Assembly: GCF_037975245.1 (NCBI RefSeq) | Contig: NC_092574.1 | Location: 16,221,213-16,285,212, forward strand | DNA: 64,000 nucleotides | Direction: 5' to 3' | From: Apostichopus japonicus | Taxonomy: Eukaryota > Echinodermata > Holothuroidea > Aspidochirotida > Stichopodidae | In this document: piece after piece, positions 49,101-61,100 of the stretch | Layout of the letters: each line of letters opens with the position of its first letter | Position numbering within the stretch: the stretch's first letter is position 1 | The notes under the pieces: generated by a model | Databases searched by the model: none | What the model saw: the letters and a program-made list of their open reading frames with translations, nothing else | What the model was told of the DNA's origin: nothing | Made by a program: the position numbers and the translations under genes

Positions 49101-52100
49101 CATCAATGCTTGGAGACAGAACTTATAATCTCTTACTTACCATCACAGGTTGATGGATCCACAAATGTAACATCTCCTACTTCTCCATCTAAGAAGTCCA
49201 CCATGCCAATCACATTGCCCGGTTCTGATACGTAACAGGCGTAGGTCAGGTCTGCAATGTAATCGCTGGTCATCAACTCATCCCAAATATTGAACCGACT
49301 CAAAGAACCAAACAATGGCAAGAAGTCTGAGGCTGCAATGAAGGAGATAATACATTAATATATTAACATATGAAACAGAATGTCATTGAGTAGAGAGTCT
49401 GTTTCTAATTTTGTTTTGCAATTTTATGTATTTTCGTCTCCATTTCCGTTTATGTTTCTATTCGACATCTTTCTATTTTATCCCAGCTGACTGCTCCATT
49501 TCTTTTCCTCTGGGCAAATTACCAGGTGGGTCAATATGATGGGTGGGGTGGGGGCAGATCCTCTTCTTATCCTTTTATTTACATTTACTTTGTAATTAAT
49601 TATGTTATGGTGGACTTCTTTTAAAAGCTTCGGCTTCAAAGCCCTTCCACCATTTTCTTATCAATTGTTTTGTCTTTTCATTGTAAAAATTGTAATATAT
49701 GCATGAAAATGAAATATAAATCAGATCAATTTTAACAGCACATTCTACAACCCTTTCCTTTTCCTTTCCTTCTTTGTTACTTCCATTCTTGGCTCTAACT
49801 TGGAACGGTATCATGTTACCATTCCCGACAACCCTTTGGTTCTCACAACGATGAATAGTAGATGCCATCAGTGTCCATATGTGAAGTCCCTCAAATTTCC
49901 AGGGTAACCAATTACATGCATTACTTGGGGCAATTTGTTCCTTACAGATCTTTAGCCCTCATTGAAGGCATATTGAATGATAGTGTCAGCTCCCTGGGTA
50001 CCTGCCCAACAAACACTGTTAATTCAATGTCAGCAATGATGTCAACATTGCTCTTTTAGGTTCAAAAGAGAAAAATAAATAGAATTACAGACATTGACGC
50101 TCTGGTAGGTAAAGTTTGCAGGGGAAAGTTGTTTTTAAAATGGTCCGATGGTCCGAGACTATAAAATTTCTGTTCGGACAACCAAAATCAGTTGTGGGGG
50201 TTGTCTGGCGGATGACTTGTTACATCAAACACAGATTGCATTGTAACCCCCTCTGCCCCCCCCCCACTCCCCCAAACAGGTTAACTTATAATTTGGAATC
50301 TCCCTCAATTTGCTTTGGAGATACTGAAATAAAACAAAACAATTGGTATAGGTATTTGATCAATCCACCCAAAGAAGAGTTTTACTGGCTCAAAGCTGGT
50401 TCTATTCACTAAACATACACATCTCTTCTACAGTGTACATATTGGTCGTTCTTTGTTCTTTGGCTTCAGTTTTTTGCTCTACAACCAAACTTGCCAAACC
50501 CACAACCAAATCATAAGACCAGGTTGCCCAAGGGACAGAAAATAAAAATCCATTCAACTTTGCCCTGGTGTGTAATATTGGACATTCCTGACAATGTAGA
50601 ATAGCGCTATTTATTAGTACTAGACACTATAGTGCATACATAGTCCCCAATATTTACAGGTATTAACAGCTAGTTTAGTTACCAATAACAAGAATGTCTA
50701 AAGTAATTTGTTATTTCCATGTCTGAAATGCGTTATACAGCTTATGAAGGAAATGGCAGACCTTGTGGCTTCATTAAAACATTAAGAGCATGTTGCACTC
50801 AAATGATTCTTTCACCAAGTCCCCTAAAACTCTAACATTTCATCACAAATGATAGGTTGTATGCAACTATGATGAATTATGTCTTTTTGGAAGGTATGTA
50901 GTTTTCTTCTTTTCCATTTTAGAAACCTCTTATGTTTTTCAGCCAATGACACCTACCACCACTTTCATCTGTTCGCCCAAGGACGAAAACTCCGCTGGAA
51001 ACGAGGACATCTCCAGTGACTTCAATGACCTGGTTGTGGACATTTTCGCCATCGACGTAGAGTTGGAACAGCTTGGATACGTGGTCAAAGGTCAGAGCAA
51101 CATGATGCCAAAGGTCATCGTTAATGGCGACCCCGGAAAACATAGGCGTACTTAAGAAAGAAAAGTTGACATTGAAATTAAATTCAGGAAAATGTGTGTA
51201 ACTAGTGTAGTATTCAGCATCAAAAGGTCTGGCAAAGACAGTTTGAAGTAAACACCATTTATCTATAGGATTTAAGAGTACAAACTTCTGTAATATATTC
51301 TAGTAAATGACGAAATGACGGCTAGTTAGGGAAGCAATTGGCTTGGTAAGGGGAATGCCAAACTTCTCCCTTTGCCTTTCATGGAATTTTTTTCTGGAGC
51401 AGAAAACTTGTTTTCTAAAACTTGTTTTCTAAAACTTGAATAATGAATTACTTTTGTTACCATAGAAACGATGTCCATCCCACCTCACCCTTCTTACAAA
51501 CTACTTGGTTGTTTCTGTGTCGGGGATGTTTGGCTGGTTATAATGTTGATCTGTGTTTACATCGTAGAGTCTCCAAGCATCTTGTATATAATGAATTTGA
51601 TAAATATATACAACCAAAATAATATAATCCGACAGAGAATTCTCAGAGAGAAATATAAATTTTCACTTACCCTTGAACCACCACGGTCAGAGATGCAGGG
51701 AAGCCAAGGATAATGTCAGCGTTGCGCAAATGAAGATGACTTTCCCTCCCGTGATAAAATATGACAGCGTTCGAACTGATCGTCCGAACCCACAGAGCTA
51801 GCGTGAAGCTTTCAACGATCTCTTGCGAAAAATCTCTCAAGCGGACATACTGGGAAGTTTGATTTGCAGTGAAAATCATGTCAAAGTTACTCTCGGCAAC
51901 TAAAATTAAGAGAGATACATAATTTGACTTACCAATCAAACACTGAAATTCTGCACAGAAAGTAACATGTTTTTTTTTTACTTAGATAGAAAACTCAGCA
52001 ATCAATAACATAAAAATGGTGCTTTCGACTGGCAGTCGGGAGTTGATACTCAGTTCTCTTTTAAGTTACGTACAAATGTTTACTTGCTTTTCCCAATTAT

Positions 52101-55100
52101 GCGCTTCCTCGGGTGCAAACCTGATTAATTTGTCACACTTGTGAGAATACGCATGAATTCGCTCACCAGACTTATCCTGTGTTTATACATTTTCCTGCCT
52201 CGTCATAGTTCACTGTTATAAGCCATAGGATCTGTAACAACCACTTGGTATGCTACATTTACCAGACAGCAAGTTTGACCGTGTGAGCTGACCTGGTCAG
52301 ATCTGGTCCAATCCGTGGCGTTTACACCAGCTGGACAGATCTCTTGACCCACTGGAGCAAGTCAGTCCATGCACCTTAATAGGCTATAGATCATCATCTA
52401 TATAAATACAGTAGATTTATACCAAATTTGCTCAAATGAAATATTGAAACATTAAAACATGTTTGAAGTTAATACCTACTTTTATGATTTACCACCAGAC
52501 ACACTACAGACTGAAGCGATCACTGTTCTGAACTTGATCAAGTCCTCAATAACGCAAATAATTATTATTGATGAAGCAACATCTATGCATCGCAGGTCTT
52601 ACTAATGATCATAAAGTGAGGTATGATTTTACCTTGATCACAGAATTGACCAAGGAATCCGTGCCTGCACACGCAGGTGTATTCCGCAACACCGTCCTGA
52701 CATTCTCGGGTACCCGTAGGATGGCAGAAGTTGTGTAGACATTCATCTATCTCCTCGTCACAGATATCTCCCCTTAGAATGAAAGTAAAAAATTGAGGGA
52801 AAAAAAAATGGTTTTAATACTTCAATGGCATAACAAAAGCCAGAAACATCAGAGAGATTAAAATACGTAAGTGGCTCATTAAACTTATTAAGCAAGAAAA
52901 GAATGATGTTGTGTTTAAGGTAAAAAGTAACAAAGAACTCCTTTGATTGTGCTCTGTATGGTTTAATTTTTTATAATTCAATAACGTGATAGTTTGATCA
53001 GATCCCACCAGAATGAGATGCACAGGTCTCGATTCATAAAATTCAAAGCAAGAAAACCTTTCAACAACTTTGCATATAAATGGGTAGATGGGTGATATAA
53101 TTCCTGAAAGTGCCTCAGGATACTAAATGTCTGTTTCCTTGTTTCACTGTAGCAAATAAAGTCATTTTCATTGAGGGTATGCGGTTTAAAACTGCATATG
53201 AGAAGTACAATCTCACTCTCAAACATGGCAGCAATGGTATGTGCAGCTTCGTAGCTACCAGTGTCACAGAATGCAAACTTAGGGGTCACTTATTGGACAC
53301 CACTATATACAAGGACATGAATGGCAGTAGTTACACAATAAGACATAAGACAGGCAAAACACAACTATGAGGGAGATCTGGACAGGTATATTGCCTCATG
53401 AACTAAATAAAGGATCTGTTCTGACAGACAAGACTACAGATAATTAAAATGATAAACAGATAGATACAAGATATCTTATAAGGACTTACAACACTGTCAG
53501 TGTTATTCTTTCCTTTTAAAGTCATTAATATAAACAGAGAATCCAGATTGCAGTCGGCAAATAACTTAATTAGGAAGCATCATTAATCCAATGACAGAAT
53601 CAGATTAAATGATGATTATTTGCTTTTCCGAAAACATCCCCTCTTTCGACTGACGTACCTTCGACTGACTAAAGAGGCGTCAAAATATTTCAGCTGCTTT
53701 GTTTCTTAACCAGTCAATAGATGAATTTGACTGCAATGATTGAAATGAATGAATAAAAAACAAATGAAGGTTCTTCCAACCTGTATCCAGGAGAACAATG
53801 GCAGGAATAGTCATTGGTTTCATCAATGCATGTTGCTCCATGCAGGCAGGGATTGGGATAACAATCATTAATGTTCTTCTCACAAAGATAGCCTTCGTAT
53901 CCTTCAAAAATAAAATAAAACAACTAAAACAAGTTAAAAAAAGTTACAAAACAAAACAAAAGGTCTGTGGGCTAGTTAAAGGTTCATCTTGATAATTATC
54001 AAAATCAGCGTGGAAGAAACATAATGATGCCAATTTGAAACGACGCATTCTACATACAATGTATACTGTGCCACTATATCGAAAATTGTCGCTTGTTATA
54101 ATATGATTCAATATGCAAATGACTTGAGAAATACCAATTGACATTGCCCAGCAAATTGCAACAATACACTCCTGTTTGTATTCTCTACGCAAATGGATCG
54201 CGGAAATATTAGGACTGACTCTTAATCAAGCATTTATTGCAATCGATCCAACTGCTTGGAGCTCGATCCTCTCAGAACTCTCCCACATTTCCTCCCTCCA
54301 ATGTGAGCCCCTCTCTGTAAGTGTTCAGGCAACATATCCCACCCCCCTCCCCCTCCTTCCTCCCTCCCTTCCCCATCCTCCGATTTCTTTTTAAGGCCCA
54401 TGCACAACAGATTGAAACTTTCTCTTTACATTGGGTGGGTTCATGCTTACCACTGATACAATCACATTGTACTTGTCCATCTACCACATTACAAGTTCCT
54501 CCATTCTCACAAGGAAATACAATGCACAGATCGACTTCTTCCTCACAGAGGTCACCACTGTACCCCGGAGGACACAGACATGAATATGCATTCACCTTTA
54601 AAAGGAAGAAAACAAGAGGGGAAAAATGTAAAAGGGCATTGGAGGATAAATTCATTTCACAGACCTTCAAATACTGCCGCCAGGACATTAAAGTGATAGG
54701 TAACAAACAGACAATCAAATTATGGTCCTTGACAGGTGCTAGTAGTTGATTTTTTACATATTGTGGATACAACACACCCTCATTTGATATTAAACTGATA
54801 TTTTACAAACAATACCCAAACGTATGGCACTTAGCACTTTCTTTTTTTTCTTTTTTTGATGATTCCATGGTTACTCTATTGCATGATTGTTGGTGAAATA
54901 AAAAAAAAAAACAGCTTTCAATCCATAGCAGGGCATTTTCCTTCGTAACATGAATTTTGTTGCTTAACCAGGCCATAAGTTTTTCGACAATATGAAAGAA
55001 TCACAACCGACGGTCCTTGAAGGTCCATATAAAGTCAGCTTAAATTACCTCGTCAACACAGGTAGCACCGTGGTGGCACTCGTTGTCTTTGCAGTCGTCG

Positions 55101-58100
55101 ATGTTCACCTCGCAACGATCGCCGAGTATACCGTCTAGACAGAAACAGGTAAAGTCCTCTCCGGTCTGGTCGAGAGAACAAGTACCGCCGTTAGAGCAAG
55201 GATTGGGCTGGCAGACACTGGTCCTGACTTGACACTGTCTCCCATCTCTACCCCTAGGGCAGGTACACTCATAGCCATTGACCCTATCCACGCAGGTACC
55301 ATTAACACAGGGACTGCTGGCACATTCATTGATATCCTCGCTGCAGGTGTCCCCCTTATAACCTGAGATGGGATGAGATGAGATTAACCTTCAACACAAC
55401 TCCATTTCCTATATATAGTATGTTACAATCTCCTAGCGACTAGTCGAAATCAAAAGAAATTCTTACCATTTCCTTCTACAAGCTGATGCCAATATATATC
55501 TATCCAATGTCTGTGTTTACATTCAGAAGATCATTTTGTTTTTAGTCTTATTAGTAAAATCTAAAAACCATAGAAATCTACTGTACTATGTAAGATAAAG
55601 TAACATTGAGAAACATAGGCACTTTAATAATACATAGTGAAACAAAGTAACATTGAGATACATAGGCACTTGAATATCACATAGTGATTAAAAGTAACAT
55701 AGATATACATAGGCACTTGAATATCACATAGTGATTAAAAGTAACATAGAGATACATAGGAACTTGAATATTACATAGTGAAACAAAGTAACATTGAGAT
55801 ACATAGGCACTTGAATATCACATAGTGATTAAAAGTAACATAGAGATACATAGGTACTTGAATATTACATAGTGATTCAAAGTAACATTGAAGTACATAG
55901 GCACTTGAATATCACATAATGATTAAAAGTAACATAGAGATACATAGGAACTTAAATATCACATAGTGATTCAAAGTAACATAGATATACATAGGCACTT
56001 GAATATCACATAGTGATTAAAAGTAACATAGAGATACATAGGAACTTGAATATTACATAGTGAAACAAAGTAACATTGAGATACATAGGCACTTGAATAT
56101 CACATAGTGATTAAAAGTAACATAGAGATACATAGGAACTTAAATATCACATAGTGATTAAAAGTAACATTGAAATACATAGGCACTTGAATATCACATA
56201 GTGATTAAAAGTAACATAGAGATACATAGGAACTTGAATATTACATAGTGAAACAAAGTAACATTGAGATACATAGGCTCTTGAATATCACATAGTGATT
56301 AAAAGTAACATAGAGATACATAGGAACTTGAATATCACATAGTGATTAAAAGTAACATAGAGATACATAGGAACTTGAATATTACATAGTGAAACAAAGT
56401 AACATTGAGATACATAGGCTCTTGAATATCACATAGTGATTAAAAGTAACATAGAGATACATAGGAACTTGAATATCACATAGTGATTAAAAGTAACATA
56501 GAGATACATAGGAACTTGAATATCACATAGTGATTCAAAGTAACATAGAGATACATAGGAACTTGAATATCACATAGTGATTCAAAGTAACATAGAGATA
56601 CATAGGAACTTGAATATCACATAGTGATTCAAAGTAACATAGAGATACATAGGAACTTGAATATTACATAGTGATTTGGATGCTATGATATCAACTCTCA
56701 TGAATCTGCTGTATTTCAAAATGACACTGTGTTAGTAGTTAACCTAAAGATTACAAACATTCGTAGCTGTTTACAAGTAGGTATTTTAAGTTGCATATCA
56801 AGCAACATTATTTTCATCAAGATTAGGCTAACCACCCACCATTGGAGTGTACCCGTCTAATTGCAAAGAAAGAAGACCGTTTAGTGCTTTAACAGAACAA
56901 TTCACATGCATAATATCAAGAGAATGTGGGAAATGCAACAGTTTAACATTGGCAGAGAGCAATCAGCTACAATTTTGACATGCAAAAAAAAAAAAAAAAA
57001 AATTATCCAAATGCCAATGCAAATGATATTCATATTATCTTCTATAAAAATAATAATAAATAATAACCTGGAGGACATATGCAGCTGAAACTGTTATGTT
57101 GGTCTTTACACGTTGCACCGTTATCACAAGAGTCTAACGCACAATCGTTAACACTTCTCTCACACTGCATTCCAGTCCAGCCGTCTTCGCAGACGCATCT
57201 GTGGCAAGGAATGACAAACCATCGACAGGAATTTATTCAGGTGTGAAGGTAGAATGTTAAGATGAAGAATGTTTAATCCAAACTGTTTAATTCAATTTTG
57301 CAAGGCATATTATTAAAATTTCACTTTATAATATTTTTCATTTTAAAGTCATGAAAACAAAATCATTTTCTTTTCCTACAAAAAGCCTAACCTCACAAAA
57401 ATAAGGTCTCCATCCTACCTCCATACTAAGTTACACTATAGACTAGAGCAATCACATATCTTGGGACTATGGAGAGATTTTGTTTGATTCATCATTCGCA
57501 ATGCGGTTGCTTAATTCGACAATCTTTTCACTTGCTCTGAGTTTCAGCGGACATGCGTATACATACATTAAGTCGATATTTAAGTTAGTACAGAACTCAG
57601 TTATGACTTGAGGGGAGAATATGGTTTTGCAGAACCCTGTAATAGAAGTAGTAACCTCCACTTTGGACACAATATCAATCAACAGTAAGTTGGATTAAAG
57701 TAGTGACGTATCATGTCATACGACACACACCACGTAAGGAAAGGGGGGTATACTAACCATATCACTTTAACTGAGCTCAACAGAAGGCTGGCAATACACC
57801 CACCCCAATTGATAAACAGTGGTGTCTTGTGCAAATACTATAAATACTTAGTACTAAAAATTATCAAAATATGTTAGTTTCATCACTTCAGGATCTCTCA
57901 TGAGCAAAAGGGAAAAGTTAAATCCAAAAAAAAGAAGCTAACAAAATTTCAAATAGCAAGGGTAAGAAACTAAGTCACTGGAAAATTTAAAACATTTGAC
58001 AACATCCAGAACTCCAAACCTCACTCACAGTAATGTGTGTGAGTGTGTGAGCTAAAAAACAAAAAAGCTGAAAGGGTGACTAAGCACATTAACACATTAA

Positions 58101-61100
58101 AATACTTCAAACCACATTCACTAAAGTTTTATTCCATACTGAAGTAGTTCTCAGTCCACACCTCCTCCCCCCCACCCCCACTCGACCTCCCCCCAACACA
58201 CCCATCTCAATAAAAGCATATTAGGCTACACTCACTCAAAGGCATTAGTTTGATCAGTGCACTCCACGGCATGTACACAAGGGTTGGAAGCGCATTCGTC
58301 TATGTCTTCGTCACATAAACGCCCTCTAAATCCATCAGCACAAACACACGTGTATGTGTCGTTGCCATCTTGACATTCTCCATGGACACATTCGTGAGTC
58401 TGGCAGTCATCGGTATTAACTTCACAATCGACGCCCTTCAGGAAAATTGAAAAACACTAAGTAAAAGCACCCTCTTTATATGTAAAAGCACCCTCTTTAT
58501 ATGTAAAAGCACCCTCTTTATATGCCCATCCTCACACACACATATGTAAGTGTTGTTGACAACTTGATATTCTCCCTGCATACAATGTTCCACCTTACAG
58601 TCAACAGTTTTAACTGTCACAATTTTGAAGCTCCAAAGGACCTCCTAAAAGCCATATTACAGACAACTCTTCTTCTTGGAACACTAAACAAAACGTGTTG
58701 TATTCATATGTAAATTCTATGGGTTACTTGATTAGTGGCTTGGTCATTAAAAATGTATCTTTTCACCAAAGCATATATGATATAATTGTTATTATTATGT
58801 TCAGCGCTACGAGAATCATTTCATAGTATGTTTGGCACTATATAAAAATTATGTATTATTATTATTATTATAAATACAGAAATGATTTAAGTTATCTAAA
58901 ACTTGCAGATTAACTGGCACCTAACCAATAGGTCAGTTTTTCCTCCTCTTTTCATGTGTGTCTGCAGTTATTGTTTCATTGGCTTCTACTTCTTTTATAA
59001 CGAGCCTTGTTACAACAAACGAATGAGGTTATATATTTTGAGTGACACCAAGAGGTGACCTCATCCAAAGAAGTTCTTTCTTCAGAATACAATCTGTTCA
59101 TAAACAAACGATAACAATCAATGTAATCACTGTCCTTTTAAAAAACAAAGTTCACAAATATGCAACGGGTTTCATCTGATGAAAAGTCTAGGATGAAAAC
59201 AATAGATTAACAGTCAACGACACTAAGACAATACATTGTCAATAATCTTGGTTCTTAATCATTTTAATTTCACTCTGCCTAATTTTCCCTCAGACTGCAC
59301 TGCTGATATTTTATAGGTATGCCAAAAACAAAAAGAGGGTCTTGGAGGTAGGGCAACACAGGCCAAAAATTACTTTTAAGTAAAAAATGAACATATTATT
59401 AAAAGGTTCCTACTGCAGAACCCACTCATTAAGTTCTTTCTTACCTCAAATCCATGGTAGCAATCACACAGATAGTCATTAATCCTATCATTGCAGATAC
59501 CGTTTATACAAGGTAGTGGAGCACACTCGTCAATGTCGACCTCACAATTCCCACCGCTGTAACCGGGCTGACAAGTACATGAATAATCGTTGACACCATC
59601 TGTACAGCTACCACCATTCTCACACGGCTCTGACTTACATTCGTTGATGTCTTTTTCGCAGGCAACTCCTAGGATCAAAATTTAGTGTTGGAATAACGTT
59701 AGGATCAAATTGTTGTTCGTAAATTTTAAAAAAAAACACAAAATCTCTTATGTTAACAAAATTGTACATAGTTCAAACAAATATATCATGCTTTTACTGT
59801 GCATGTTGTATTTTGATTTTTGCTTTTCCTATCTAAACTGTCTTTTTCAGACTTGCCGCTCATTGGACACTTCGATTGTGTATTTATATGTAAGGATTCT
59901 TAGATAGTTATTTCATGTAGCCTTCAGAGTCAAATATTTTAAGGCACCATGTCAAAAGTAGGACATGAAGGAGGCTGCTGTACCCAGCAGCCAGTCTGCA
60001 TAAAAACATGATCTCTTTGTGCTGTGCAGTTTCACACCTCAGCCACTGCCGATCTGTCGAGATAATCTCTATTTGTCTGGTAGAGGCAATCTTGCAGCTG
60101 TTGCAAGCTTTCTATATTTGTGCCTAATCAAACATTTCTTACCGTTAAATCCCTCGGGACAGGAACAAAACTTGGCTACATTCTCTCCATCATCATCCTC
60201 ATCATTACAATGGCCGCCATTTTGACAGAAGCCGTCTCTGCAGATGACCAAGGGCGTCTCACACTGGTCTCCTTCAAATCTCAGAGGACATATGCATCGG
60301 TAAGAGGCACCATCAGGGGTGCAAGTGCCATTGTTCTCGCAGGGTGATTCATCACAGAGGTTTACAAACTGTTCGCAATCTTGACCTGGATGAGACACAA
60401 AATAACTCTTTTCTTAAAATAGCTGACAGACTGCTTTGTGTAAATTTTGACTGATTCCACTTTGGGTGGCTTGATGGAGCATTGGTCGATTGTACGTTTT
60501 TTTTTCATGTTAGGACTTTTTCATCCGCAGATCATGAATTTTATAAAGTTTGCTTGACATGACACAGACAAGCAAAATCTCAAGATTACAGACAAGAATT
60601 GATTCTGTCCTTCCCAACTCATCTACAGATGGAAGTTAGAATACGCCGCATAGAAGATATTATCTATTACTAAATGCACAGGGACTTTAATCCCATGCTA
60701 GACCGATGAAGACACCAGCAACAACATGCTGAGATTTAGCTGTGCATATATACCCAAATGTGAAATGATTGAATCTTGTAGCTTTGACAAGCTTTCACTG
60801 TAAATCATGATCAAATAGATATATACTGATATGTTACCAGTAATAGCTGATACTACCTAGATGAAATTTAGCATACGCAGCATAGAAGATATTATCTATT
60901 ACTAAATGCACAGGGACTTTTATCCCATGCTAGACTGATGAAGACACCATCAAACAACATGCTGAGATTTAGCTGTGCATATATACCCAAATGTGAAATG
61001 ATTGAATCTTGTAGCTTTGACAAGTTTTCACAGTAAAACTGATCAAATAGATATATACTGATATGTTACCAGTAATAGCTGATACTACCTAGATGAAATT

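Noticed and set aside
54321-54749. Plus-strand 142-codon frame
   Set aside because: Antisense shadow of the EGF exon at 54451-54595 plus a pyrimidine-rich intron.
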